DNA of 64,000 nucleotides from the NCBI GenBank assembly GCA_020746995.1, contig JAGPXD010000001.1, forward strand, positions 3,596,001 through 3,660,000. The letters run 5' to 3'. Position 1 is the first letter of the stretch. Every line of letters begins with the position of its first letter. Positions 9,152 to 20,630 of this stretch are shown here, piece after piece. The translations under genes and the position numbers were made by a program. The notes beneath the pieces were generated by a model, which was not told the origin of the DNA, did no database searches, and saw only the letters and a list, made by a program, of their open reading frames with translations. This DNA comes from Plectosphaerella cucumerina. Its lineage: Eukaryota; Ascomycota; Sordariomycetes; Glomerellales; Plectosphaerellaceae.

Positions 9152-11529
9152 GCGATCAGGGCCTTTGTTTTTTCTTCATCAGCGAGGCGTTTGGGACTGC
9201 AGGATTTACTATCAGGCGCGGTCAAGATACCCAGGGACCAGAACAAGCCAGCACATGCTGAGCACCACCAACATGCGATAATTTCTCCCGGCAACTGCGG
9301 CAATGGCCACCGCCCGAATGCGATGATGACGACTCAGCCCTCGCTCGCACGTCCCGTAGAATTTGCAACCGGCGTGCGGCACATGTTGTTGCTTGGCAGG
9401 GCGGGCACTCAGGGCGCCGCGATGCGGCCCACCACCAATGTCACCTGGCTCAGCCTGCGTTGGATCGATACCCACTGATCGACGGGGTCACAACTCCTTG
9501 GGAAGACTGGAGGCCGGATCAGGCGAACAGACTCGGCATAGGACCGGGAGAGGCAGATGAGGTTTGGGGATGCACAAGTCATGCGGAGAGAAAGCAGCCA
9601 AGCGCGGATCGAGCCTCAGAGTGAAGTGATCCAAGTAGGTAGTGATAGTCGTGCCTAAAATCTCGAGCGTTGGCCCGTGCCCTGTAGACCCCAGCTGCCG
9701 AGCCTGCGAGGTGCATGAATAGGCGAAATGACCACCGGCGCCAATCAAACTGTCCTGGGGATCGATACCCATCCACACGCCGAGAGCTTGCGAGACTGCG
9801 GTCGAGACCGACGCGTCCCAGACGGTGCCGGAGTTATTTTCATGTCCGGGCGGCGTAGACGATGTCGAGGTTACCAAGCCGATGTGGAAGAGGGCACCTG
9901 AGCGGCGGCACGCCATATGAACGCAGAGAGGGGCTCTTGAGGGGCCAGTGAGCTGTCACGTCTGGCACGACAGCGGCTTGCTCTCGGCAATGGCATCAAA
10001 GTGACGGGCACTGACTGGCACAACAGGCCAATGCCAGCATCCCGTCGTCCTGGCTTGGCGGCCAAGCCGCGCGGGAAATCGAACGGGCCAGAACCATTGG
10101 ACGCCTCCCCGCGGGCGAAAAGCGCCCACTGGCACGCTACCCGCTGCGTGTGCCCTTTTTTTTCGCTTTGGCTTTTTTCAGGGGTCGGGCCACAAAGGAC
10201 GAACGAGCCGATCGTTGAAGGGAAACGGCCAGGGCGGAGGGCGGCGCTAGGGGACCGGACTATCAGCTTAGCAGGGACACCCTCTCTTCTGAGAAGGGGG
10301 GGCCAAGGAGAGTCATGAAGTGTGACGACAGAAGAAAAGAAGGGTAGGACGATGAAGCGCATTGCATCATCATCACCGATCGCAAAGCAATGATGGCTGG
10401 GGACTCCCGGGTCGATCGGGCGGATGTGTCGAACAACGCATTGTCCCTTGGTCGTCGAGGCCGGCCGTTCTAACGGTCTAGGGGTACGCGGACCGACCTT
10501 TGAAGTTGGATGCTGGGAATCCGGTGGCGGGCAGTACAACTGTGCCAGGGCCAGGGACGAGGGACGAGGGGCCTGACTTGGACTTGAGCCAGGGACGGCA
10601 TTCTCACTGCCCCTTCCCAGGGCAGCAAGCAAGCAAGGGGACGAATGAGATGAGGGCGAAGGTGCATGTACCTCTCAGGTTCCCGTTGGGGGCCGGGGCG
10701 GTTGGGTTTCTCTCCAGGCACCGCATTCAGCGCCCGCGCATTCCAGAGAGCGGTACCCCTGAGCTACCCGACAGGTGGCCCACCCAAATTTCCCCTGAGA
10801 TCGCGGGACCGCCTGCCCACACCACCTAGCGGCCTCCCATTGGCGGCGCCCGGCCGCTCCTTCCCCTGCCCGTCTCTTGACGTTTCATGCTTCACGTTCC
10901 CGGTCTGTCGTCGCGGATTCTTGTCCTCGCTCGTCTCGTCCAGACTCTTGTGGGATACTCGTGCTCTGCTCTGCCGGCCTTTCTCGATTAAGCATCTCTT
11001 CCAACATCGACTTAGATTACACGACCGCCGACGACCCGCGACAAAATCGTACCACCATCGCTCCTGCACCGGGCAAACCACGCGGGCCCTTCTCTCCCTA
11101 AACCCAACCTGCCGCCGCCCCCTGGACCGACTTGGACAGAACAGACCACAACCACCCGGCGCTCCCCTCCTGGGTTGCACAAGGCCGCACCCTCTCACGA
11201 CGACGCCTCTTTTCAACGGCCAACGGTCATCCGAAACTCCAAAGGACCACCTATATCGCGTTCCGACACAGTCTTGCCTCGAAGACTCCGAGACTTGACG
11301 ATCCCGACGACAAAGCGACCTTCGTCACCCGACCCAGGTCCCGCGAGCAGTGTCTTCTTGACCTTGCGTCGCCGCCCTTAAGAGGCCTCCTCGAAAGAGA
11401 TCCATCGCCCACGGCAAAGGAACCACCAAACACCGAGTCCGCCTGCTTTGTTCACACCACATACGCCCCCCCGAAACCTCCTCGGCCGCGACCGATTATC
11501 GCGAACCTCAACGTCTCTTCCCCGATAAC
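9152..11529. other. Long intergenic / SPA2 leader region
   Basis: About 2.4 kb between SSU72 and SPA2, both on plus. Open frames are present on both strands (for example 9871-10632 minus), but none has a recognisable domain or plausible exon structure. The part from about 10.85 kb on is pyrimidine-rich and CCGCC-rich, as expected of a fungal promoter and long 5' leader for SPA2. Confidence 0.5.
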
Positions 11530-14417
11530 ATGAATGGCCGAAATGCTCCTCTGTCTCCAGTCTCTTTAGGTGGTAGCGAGTGGTCCGGCATCTCAAAATA
11601 CCAGGCCATGGCCGACGAAGGCCCTTACCAGCAATTACGGGGCAACCTGGCCTCCCCTCCGAACTCTGGCGGCTCCAGCGGCCCTCCCAATGGCTTCCAA
11701 CCCGGCCCGCGCAGCGCCGGGGGCCCCTCGCCGCCCCCGTCTGTCGGCCGCTCGAGTACAGGCATGTACGCGCGCAGCGAGAGCGGACGCAGTGTGCGCG
11801 ACGAACACAACGAAGCCGTCCTCAGCCAGCACTACTTCGCCCTTCGCGACTACCTAAGCGGCCGCGACGGCAGCAAGGGCAAGCCCCCCAACAAAGCTCA
11901 GGATAAACTCCTCCGCCTCTCGCCCGTCCAGTTCCTGGAACTCAGCACCGATGTCTTCGACGAGTTGATTAGAAGACAGGCAGCCTCGAGAAGACCTCCC
12001 CCTGGTGGCCAGGGGCCTCCTCCGTACCTGATGCCCGAGCAAAACTTCCATCCCAAGCGCAACCAGGCCCGGCAGAAGCTCTCGTCGCTTGGCCCCCCTC
12101 GCTTCAGAGACCTCGCCACCGATGTGTACTGCGAGCTTGAGAGGCGGTTTCCCGCGTTTGCGGACTCGGATATCCCACGGCCCGGCAGCAATGCCTCCGT
12201 CCGTGGTCCTCCGAGCCGGACGGGTACGCCCGCCAACGGCATGGGAGGCCCCGGCGGCTTCCCGCCCCGTTCTCAGAGCCGGATGCGACGTCCTTCCGAT
12301 GCCAGCTCCATCAGGGGGATGCCGCCGCAGGATCCGTATGGCGTTCCGCCGTCACCGGGTCTGCCCAACGGCGACTACGGCCGGCCGATGCAGAAGCAGT
12401 TCCAGAGTAACACCATTGTTCCCGTCAAGAGCACAATGGTGGAAGATGATGATGATGACACGGGCGCTGATGGACCACCGGAGGCGTTTGGTCCCAACGG
12501 CGGGACCGCGCCCATGATGAACCAGGAGACGTCAGAGGTATTTATGGAACCCCCTCCGCTCTCCCCGCCTGCGGAACTCCCCTCGTATAATGTGGATACT
12601 GACGCCGCCCACAGGCTGATAAGAAGATGTTGGATGACTACCGGAACCAGGTTCGCGAGCTGGAGGAACGGCTCGGAAACATGGAGGACGCGGTCAGGAA
12701 GAAGGATGATGAGCTCGCCAACGTCCTAGACGGCGAGCGGTCACGCGCGACGGCCAGCAACACGGAGAAGCAAGAATGGGCCGACCTTCGGATGAACCTC
12801 GAAAACAAGCTCGCTGAGGCACAAGACCTGAATGCGTCGATGAAGTCGGAGCTGGATCGGATGCGCGACGATAATGGACGTCTCCAGGATGCCCACGCCA
12901 GTGAGACGCGACAGCTGCAGGACGAGATCGATTCTCTGCAGGTCAACCTGAACCAGATGGCGAGAGCGGCGCAGACGACAAACCAGAACCAGGGCCCGTC
13001 CGACTCACAACTGCAGCAGGAGAACCAACAACTGCGCCAGGCCCTTCAGGAGCAGGAGCAAGTCACCGAAGAGGCGCGCAGGGAGGCCAGGGAGTTCCTG
13101 AAGGAGATGAGGATGCTCTCCCAGCAGAGCGGGTCAACGTGGGACAGGCAAGCCGAGCTCGAGAAGACGGTCGAGAACCTCGAACAGGAAGTTCGCGACT
13201 GGAGGAACCGCTACGCCCGCACCAAGACACAGCTGCGCAACCTCCGCGCATCGTCCATGGGGCTGACCATCGACCAAGAAGCCGGCAGGTATCTGCGCGA
13301 GAAGGGATTCACAGAGGACAGCGGACTTGTCAAGGACGTCCACGTCACCAAGTTCCAGATCGCCATCGACGAGCTGCTGCAGCAGGCGCGCGGGGACACG
13401 CCCGATAAGGTCATCGATGCCATGAAGCGCGTCGTGGTCAGCGTCAGGCGCATCACCAAGGACATTGATGAGTCGGCTCCCGCCGATGAGAACACCGCGC
13501 AGCAGCAGGCCAAGCTGAAGGGCAAGGTTTCGTCGACCGCGAACAACCTGATCACGGCGTCCAAGAACTTCGCCTCCGCCGCCGGCCTGTCCCCCGTGTC
13601 TCTGCTGGACGCTGCTGCATCACATCTCGTCGCCGCGGTCGTGGACATGCTCCGCACTGTCAAGATCCGCGCCACGCCGGCGGGCGAGCTCGAGGATGAC
13701 GATGATGGCACCGTCACGCCTGTCGACTCAACAGGCTTCTTCTCCCCGCGGACCAACTCGATCCAGCAGCCCATCATGTCGCAGGACTCGAGCCTTCCGC
13801 TTCCTCCCGCCTTCCAGGGCCTTGGACCTAACCGCGTCAGCGCCGACTCGTCGGCTTACAGCCCTGTCAGCTCGCCTCGCCAGTCCATCGACCCCTACGG
13901 CCGCCGGCCCATGTCGCGCAGTCTCAACGGGGCGACCAACGGTGCTACCAATGGCGGCTACGGCCTCAACAAGAGTCTCCCCCACATCGCTGCGAACGGA
14001 GCTTACGGCGGCCCCATGGACAACCGCAACGAGGACCTGAAAATCTATCTGGAGGATCAGACGGCCATCCTGGTCCAGAACATCCAGAGCCTCGTCGGCT
14101 CGATCCGCGGCGATGCCGACATCAACCAAATCACCGCCGAGATCCGCGGCATCGTGGCGGTCGTCGGCAAGGTGGTTTCCGAGGCGGACGCGGCGGGCAA
14201 TGGCGACCTGACGCTGCGTCTTGCGACGTGCCGTGAGAGGCTCATCGAGGCCAGCCACCGCGGCGAGGAGCTCGCATCGTCGGGCACCAGCGACCGCGAC
14301 TGGCGCATGTGGACACAGACGCTGCCGCCCATTGCGTTCGAGGTCGCCAGGGAGACCAAGGAGCTCGTCCAGCGCGTGGACAGGCTCGTGATGAACGGAG
14401 ACGACGACTTTGCATGA
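11530..14417 (+). CDS. SPA2: SPA2-like polarisome scaffold
   Basis: Exons 11530-12537 and 12615-14417, 936 residues. Spa2 is the polarisome scaffold at hyphal tips, binding formin, MAP-kinase-kinases and Pea2/Bud6. Visible parts: a Gly/Pro/Ser-rich N-terminus; two Spa2-homology (SHD/GIT-type) repeats near 95-150 (KLLRLSPVQFLELSTDVFDEL) and 175-210 (KLSSLGPPRFRDLATDVYCEL); a long coiled coil from about 340 to 560 beginning at the exon junction; and a C-terminal conserved region. The 77-bp intron has donor GTATTT, branch CTGAC and acceptor CACAG, and shifts frame exactly as required. Beyond the coiled coil a Pro/Ser-rich linker separates it from a last helical block (about 800-930). The two-repeat N-terminus plus coiled coil makes the call firm. 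Confidence 0.93.
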
Positions 14418-15973
14418 GCGCATGGGCCGGTTTGGCAGCATGGGACATGATGATTCTTGCATGTTTTCCTGACTTGCACCTCGGAGCGGCTTCGATACCC
14501 CCTTTTACTTTGGCCCACGTTGTTACGGAGCAGCAGCATGGCCTCGACCTTTTGCAGGGGCAGGCGGCAAACTCGTCTGTCCCCCTATTCTTTAGCCAGG
14601 GCAACGACCCTGGCTGCATCCCACTGTTCTTGCTTTTCTGTCTTGGGGTCTTTCGCGCATGAGACAAGCATGGAGTGGGCGAGATGAGAATTTTTCAGCC
14701 GTTGGAGTATGAGACGGCAGTTGGGCAGGTGATGATGAGCGCTGCCGGCGGAGACCACGGGTTATGTGGTCTCTGATTCTTTCTACTATTATTATTCTCC
14801 GTCACTCGCTGGTATATAGAGGCGGCTGACCGATGACGGCTGCGGCTGTCGGGAGAGGTGGCGGGGCGCGGAAAGCATGGGCGCTCTGGGTATTATAGCG
14901 ATAATCGGGGGAGGCGGCAAACGGCCGCCGAGGTGAATGGAAACACATTCTGGACATGTTGTGCTTGAGCTGTGCTTGGACTGCCATGACTGAAGTTGTC
15001 GAGGAGAGTCTCTGCCGCCATGGCGCCGCGGGAACCTTGCCGCCGCCGGGCACTATTTCCAGTCCGCGGCGAGCCTATTCCCACGTTTCCTTGGCCTTTC
15101 AGACTCGGACCGGACCTTGGCTCAAGGAACAAAGGCTTGCCATCAGCCCTTCATACACCTGGACGGCTAGCGCGGCGAGGCGTCTTCAATGTCGCATCAA
15201 GGCGTAGACAGGGTCCGGACCCCTGTCGTGATTGTCCAACCGCACCTCTGCCCGACCTCAGCCGCACCTCGGCAGACGTGCGTCGGGATACGGTCGAGTG
15301 CCGGTTGCGGGTTGCTTTTGCAGCTCTCCGTTTGCTACCATGGGCAATCGGAAGTGCAAGAGGGGGTGGTCACTGGCTGGGGACCCAGTTCCGCTCACCG
15401 AGGCCGAGTTGGGGCTTGCTTCAGGGTCGAGATGGCGTACGGGATGGGGCGCTTCGGGATGTGATTCGAAGTCCCGAGGCGATAGCGCGGCGCCACACGC
15501 TTCATCACCCCTGCTTTTGGCGGCGTCAAGGCTGATTTCCGTGCGGTGTGTTTGCCTAACGGGCGGTGGGGGATGTCGGTGCCCGGTAGGTACTGCCTCT
15601 GGACGCGATCCGTGGTCTTGTGTGACGCTGCTGTTCGGAGATGCGGCGCGTAGAGGGAGATAGGACGTAAGATGTGGTTGGAGGATGAGATGATGGCCCT
15701 AGAGGGACGGGGAGGAAACGGCAGACGACTGCCGTGTGCCTCGATCCAAGGGCTGCATGGGCACCTTGCTAGTGTTGTCGTACGTGATTCAGCAGCCGAC
15801 GACGAGGGGAAAGGGCGTGGCTTGCTATGATGATTGAAAAGGGGTGGGTGCCCACTGTGTCTCTGCTCGGGCTGTGTCTCGTCTCTTCTCCCCCTTTTCG
15901 CGTGCCATCTGGACTGATCGACTATCCAAAGTTTACTTTCGCTCACTTCAAGACGTCTGAGTCCAAAACGAAC
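14418..15973. other. Intergenic (SPA2 / MARVEL protein)
   Basis: Spacer of 1.56 kb between two plus-strand genes. Short overlapping open frames only; no domain, RNA gene or repeat seen. Confidence 0.55.
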
Positions 15974-17064
15974 ATGACGGACACGACACACCTTACGACG
16001 GCGGAGCGGAAGCCGGGCTGGGAGCACATCCCCGTGTATCCCCGGGGCTTCATCGCACTGCGTATCGCCCAGTTGGTCCTGGCCTTCCTCGTTCTCGGCC
16101 TCAGTGCGTTTGGGATTTGGGGTCTCGCCATCTCCGGCACATGTCTGACGTTGTTTGTGGTATGCTTCTCTTATTCTTCGAGAGCTTCTACATGTTACTT
16201 ACATGTAAATCACAGGCCATCGCGACTCTCATCACGACGGTGTGGCTTCTCGTCGCCCACTTCGCGAAGCCAAAGATCTACAACTACTGGGCCGTCCTGG
16301 CACTCGACATCTTCCTCGTCGTCTTCTGGCTCGTGGCTTTTGCAGTGCTTGCCTCACAGGTGTCGACGCTGTACAGCCTCTTGGGGCTGAGCAGCTACTA
16401 CTACGACTACTCGTACTATTACTCGAGCAGCTCGCTTGAGAGCGCCCTTTTCACGGCCTGGCTTGCCTGTCAAGCAGCGGCTGCCGCCCTCGGGGGTGTA
16501 CTCTTGTAAGGCTATCAATCTCTTTGCTGTGAAAGGTATGCTGACTCGTCGTACAGCGTCCTCTTCGTCATCACCCTCGTCTTCCACTCCATGGCTCTGC
16601 ACCGCCACCGGGCCGCCGGGCGGCACAGCAAGGCCGGCTCGGCAGCAACTCCCGGGGCCCAATCCTCCGCTCCGGAACTCGCCCCGTACAATGACAAGAC
16701 CAACCCGGTCCAGTCGTACCCGGCGCCGGTGTACACCCAGACCCAGCCTGCCGCCGCTTACCCCCCTCAGCAACAGCAGCAGTTCTACGACCCGTCGACG
16801 GCAGCAAGCCCCCTGTCTGCGACACAGGCCCAGCAGGGATACTATGCTCCGCAGCAGCAGCAGCAGCAGCAATACGTGGATGCTCAGCATCAACCTCAGT
16901 ACCACCAGCAACAGCAGCAACCGGTGTACCCGCAACAGCCATCCTCGCCTCCTCCCCTGAGCACGCAGTATACTGGAAGCTCGATGGCGCCGGCTCAGCA
17001 GCAGCCTCCGCCGCCGCAGAACAACGCTGTGGAGGTGCCGGCGCAGGCATACCAGCAGCACTGA
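15974..17064 (+). CDS. MARVEL-type four-TM membrane protein, Gln-rich tail
   Basis: Exons 15974-16159, 16216-16505 and 16557-17064, 327 residues. Four hydrophobic segments fit a MARVEL-like fold: about 20-42 (QLVLAFLVLGLSAFGIWGLA), 50-75, 85-105 and 145-170. The third and fourth are separated by a Tyr/Ser-rich loop with repeated YYDYSYYYSSSS. The C-terminal half is cytosolic-looking and dominated by Gln, Pro and Tyr. Both introns (56 and 51 bp) have canonical GTATGC or GTAAGG donors; the second has a CTGAC branch. MARVEL proteins sit at the plasma membrane or in vesicles and take part in membrane apposition; no specific function can be assigned. The frame is open upstream to 15827, but the ATG at 15974 gives the expected N-terminus. 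Confidence 0.82.
16851..16870 (+). repeat. CAG microsatellite in coding tail
   Basis: A run of CAG triplets encoding consecutive Gln lies within a broader CAG/CAA-rich stretch (16,760-17,060). It probably varies in length between strains. Confidence 0.7.
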
Positions 17065-18157
17065 GGTCGACTTGGCTGTGTGACTGATGTTCTGGGGTAT
17101 TATGCTGAGAGAAGAATGAGTGGCGGGATATCTCATGTCATTTGATAGGTACCTAATTAATTGATAACCATCTTCCTATTGCGCCTCTCAGAGATTGTGA
17201 ACATCCCCGTGTCGATCGAGTGCAACCCTCGACCTACGCATCCAGCATTGGAGAAGAAAGATCGAAAGTTGGTGATATCCCTGACAATTCGGACTGAAGG
17301 ATTTGTGCATTGAGACGGGACGCAAATCTGAGTGCGATGATGTCAGCGGTCAAATCAAAGGGTCGGACGACCCGAGGAGCTGGAAGGCGCCATCGACTGC
17401 ACCTGCCTCGCTCTGCAGAAGTCATTCATCACCTGGACCAAAACTCCAACGACATGTGTTGCCCCGCCTAAACTTTTCTCCTCTACGGATATCAACACCA
17501 TCCACTTCTTCTCCGTGTATGCAGCCCCTACCCAGCACACGCCCCCAATTCATTTCACCTGCATCGTTGCCCATCGCGACCTCCTGCGCGCGACAGCTCA
17601 GTGGGGCGCCATGACACCGGACCCAGGCTTGGGGGACACAGGTGACAGACAGGGGAGAGGGCCCCCTGGGGAAGGGTCCGAAAAGAATGGCCATGGTCAT
17701 CCCAAGGTCGTCACTTTCCGATGATGAACGCATGGACAAGTCGCCTCGTCTCACTCACGTGGCGCGACAACCTCATCCCTGAGGAACAGGCATTGCCCCT
17801 GACGGCGACGACCAGACTTCCCTCTCGAGCCTCCTCTGGACATCACGCGCGAGCAGACGACAGCACGGCATTGACATGATGATCCCTGTCGGTCAATGGG
17901 GCCTTCGTCGCTCCACAACTCGAAACGACCGCGCCACGTAACGAACCAAGTCGAGAGCCGCTAGAGCGACCTCCTTTTCGTCGCATCGCATGATGGGGTA
18001 ATAACGCACGGGGCCGCCGGTTCGTTCGGTAAACACTGTTTAGGGCCCGTCCTGGCGGAGGTGATCAGCCTGGCTGGTCCTTGGTGTTCGCGACGCCCTG
18101 TCACAACCGACAACCTTGCCTCACCTCCTCACTCACCACATCACGACATCACCCAAC
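17065..18157. other. Intergenic (MARVEL / DNAJC11-like)
   Basis: Spacer of 1.1 kb between two plus-strand genes. Contains the 3' end of one gene and the promoter of the next; no domain-bearing open frame or RNA gene seen. Confidence 0.55.
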
Positions 18158-20548
18158 ATGGCCGACCCGGAACCGCGCCGTGCCAGTAGGCCAAACTACG
18201 GCAGCCTCGTCGGCAGCACCCGCTCGAGACGGAGCCGCGCTTCACTCCGGGTGCCCTCCAACCGCTCTACCTCGCTCGCCTTTGACGAGTATCTCCACCC
18301 CAGCAGTGGCAGTCAGACTCCTCCGGCACACGCCCTGCGGTCTGCCAGTTCCCGCTTCTCCCTCAACGAGCAGTTCGCCACGAGCCGTCAGGAGTACGAT
18401 TTCGATGATGATGCCTCGTCTATCTACGAGAGGTCTACCGAGGCCGGCGACATGGGCTCGGCCCCCCTGACCGCCATTGATGAGTCGTGGCAGAATGTCC
18501 GTCTTGTGCCGGTGAACGACTCAGACGTCGACTACTATGACCTCTTATGTATCCCGCGACACCCTCGTCTGCCACCGGACCATGTGCGCAAGGCTTACTG
18601 GAGGTCACTGTTCCTGATCCACTCGGCTGGCGGCGCCAATGCCGATCTAATGGGCAACGCTACGGCGCAGAAACTCCAAAGGGCATTCGAGACGCTCGTC
18701 GACCCTGTTCGGCGCGCAGAGTACGACAGCCGCCGGGTGCTGCAGGGGCCCGATGACGCCGAGGCTGAGGATGACTATGAACGTCAGGAGGCTTACCAGG
18801 CTTCGCTTGAAGACGCTCTCGGTCTGGCCGCCCTCCGGCAGTCGACGTCTGCCACGGACATGGGCATCAGGTTCGATGTCTCGGAGGCTGCAGATACCGT
18901 CAGCAGCAGGACAGGTTCCTCGATCCGGCCGGTAGACTTCATCATCGACCACTCTCTCACCACGTCACTCCCCATCTCAGCTTCTGTCTCTTCGGCCAAT
19001 GACGCCGGCGCTCCCTGGTCCGCCAACATTCTCCTCGCTACGAGCCCTTCACCCCGGGTCTCTCAAGTGACTCCCAAGTCGTATAGCCTTGAAGTTCACA
19101 ACCCGGAAGTCACAGTATCTGGTTTGATCGGCGGACATTTTGCAGCGAGTTCTGTGCCCGCCCGGTCGCAAAAGCCCTCACAGCCGTGGCCCGCTCTTGC
19201 AGGATACGGTACCAGCCATGTCGGAGAACTCCCCTTGGTGCCCATCGCTGCTGCCAAGCTTCGGCAGGACATTACCTTCAACACACCGAGTGGCGGGGTG
19301 TCGCGTTATACGATCGAGGTTGAGCGAGAGGTGCTGTCTCCTGGTCTCACCACTCGGATATCTCACCCCATAACCCTGGAGAACCCGGCAGTTCCTTGGA
19401 TCCTTGATGCGAGCCTTTACTCTGGCCACTCCTCCATCTCAGCCTTCCCCTTGGTGGGCTTCGGCGCGCATCGCATCGGCTCGGAGGGAACCTTCTCTGT
19501 CTCTGCAAACAGCGGTTCATGGGGCAAGCCCTTGGACGCGACATGCCGTTCTTTCGCCGAGTTCTCACGCCAGGTCATGCTGGGCGGGGTGGCGACGACC
19601 CTGCCACCTAGCATAGATCTCGGGTACGCCACCCATGATGCAGACTTTACGTCGCAAGTCTCTCGTCGCGAACCGTCGCGCCGCCGCTTCCAGCCTTCGG
19701 AGATCAAGACCTGGTCGCCGACCTCATGGTCAGCTTCATCTACAGTCACATCAGGCTCGGCGGCTGGATACCTGAGATATGGCAAGGACCTCTACCTGCC
19801 CATCTCTTCAGGCGCCACTACCACTCAGTCCTCTGCCCGGCTTGAGCTGGAGCTCTCATCAGATACCTACAGTCGGCACTCCTTTGCACTGCGCAGCCTG
19901 TGGCGCGTCGGTGTCTACACCACAGTAGGCCTGGAAGTCTCCATGAGCTCCCAGGCTCTGCACCTTTCTCTGCACTGGTCACGCCTCAAGCACCGCTTCA
20001 GCCTCCCCCTCTTGGTGTCGTCCCTCGCCACGACGGCCTCCAAGCTGGTGTACTGGACAGTCGTGCTCCCATTCGCGGCCGTTGGAGCCTCGCAGCTTCT
20101 CCTCTCCCACCGCAGGCGGACGAGCAAACGCTCCCGGACAACAGGAGAGCTACAGGCCCATTCGGTAAAGCAGCGCGCCGAGGCAGAAGAATACACCCGT
20201 CTCGTCTTCTCCGTCGTGGACGAGAAGCAGCGGCAGCGGCGCGATCAGGGCGAGCTCGTGATCCTCGGCGCCACTTACACGACTGTCGAGGCGGCGGAAG
20301 GAAAGGAGGACGACGGCTGCTGGGTGGCCGAAGAGGCGGCAAACGTCACCACGCCACTGGCAGCTCTGATTGACGAAGACGGCGCGCTCCTGATCCCCGC
20401 CGGTGTGAGGAAGGCAGGCCTCCCGGGCTTTTGGGACCCGGCTCCGGGGCGGGATAAGGTGCTGCAGGTGCGGTACTCGTACCGTGGGCGTGAGGCAGCT
20501 GTCCAGGTGTCAGGTCGTGATGGACTGTCTCTCCCCCCGGCGCATTGA
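18158..20548 (+). CDS. DNAJC11-like protein with degenerate J domain
   Basis: Intronless, 796 residues from the ATG at 18158 (the frame opens 14 codons earlier). A J-like domain lies at about 124-192 (YYDLLCIP ... VRKAYWRSLFLIH ... LQRAFETLVDPVRRAEYD), but the HPD tripeptide that activates Hsp70 reads HSA. A long beta-rich middle region follows, then one hydrophobic helix near 625-650, and a C-terminal DUF3395 domain (about 660-790). This order matches DNAJC11, a mitochondrial outer-membrane protein linked to the MICOS/SAM bridging complex in animals. Mitochondrial placement here is inference by homology. Its stop lies 82 bp from the stop of the convergent LigD-type gene. Confidence 0.85.
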   Translation: MADPEPRRASRPNYGSLVGSTRSRRSRASLRVPSNRSTSLAFDEYLHPSSGSQTPPAHALRSASSRFSLNEQFATSRQEYDFDDDASSIYERSTEAGDMGSAPLTAIDESWQNVRLVPVNDSDVDYYDLLCIPRHPRLPPDHVRKAYWRSLFLIHSAGGANADLMGNATAQKLQRAFETLVDPVRRAEYDSRRVLQGPDDAEAEDDYERQEAYQASLEDALGLAALRQSTSATDMGIRFDVSEAADTVSSRTGSSIRPVDFIIDHSLTTSLPISASVSSANDAGAPWSANILLATSPSPRVSQVTPKSYSLEVHNPEVTVSGLIGGHFAASSVPARSQKPSQPWPALAGYGTSHVGELPLVPIAAAKLRQDITFNTPSGGVSRYTIEVEREVLSPGLTTRISHPITLENPAVPWILDASLYSGHSSISAFPLVGFGAHRIGSEGTFSVSANSGSWGKPLDATCRSFAEFSRQVMLGGVATTLPPSIDLGYATHDADFTSQVSRREPSRRRFQPSEIKTWSPTSWSASSTVTSGSAAGYLRYGKDLYLPISSGATTTQSSARLELELSSDTYSRHSFALRSLWRVGVYTTVGLEVSMSSQALHLSLHWSRLKHRFSLPLLVSSLATTASKLVYWTVVLPFAAVGASQLLLSHRRRTSKRSRTTGELQAHSVKQRAEAEEYTRLVFSVVDEKQRQRRDQGELVILGATYTTVEAAEGKEDDGCWVAEEAANVTTPLAALIDEDGALLIPAGVRKAGLPGFWDPAPGRDKVLQVRYSYRGREAAVQVSGRDGLSLPPAH

Positions 20549-20630
20549 TCACGCGGCAACGAATGTATGTTACGTTGATAGATGATAGATGACTACGATA
20601 TGCCAGCATTTCAACTCTGAAGCAACGACC

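Noticed and set aside
9488..10632. Minus-strand open frames of 142 and 253 codons between SSU72 and SPA2
   Set aside because: Composition typical of non-coding GC-rich DNA; no recognisable motif; lies in the SPA2 upstream region.
20346..20609. Extra small gene antisense to the DNAJC11-like 3' end
   Set aside because: Short frame fully overlapping a conserved DUF3395 domain on the other strand.
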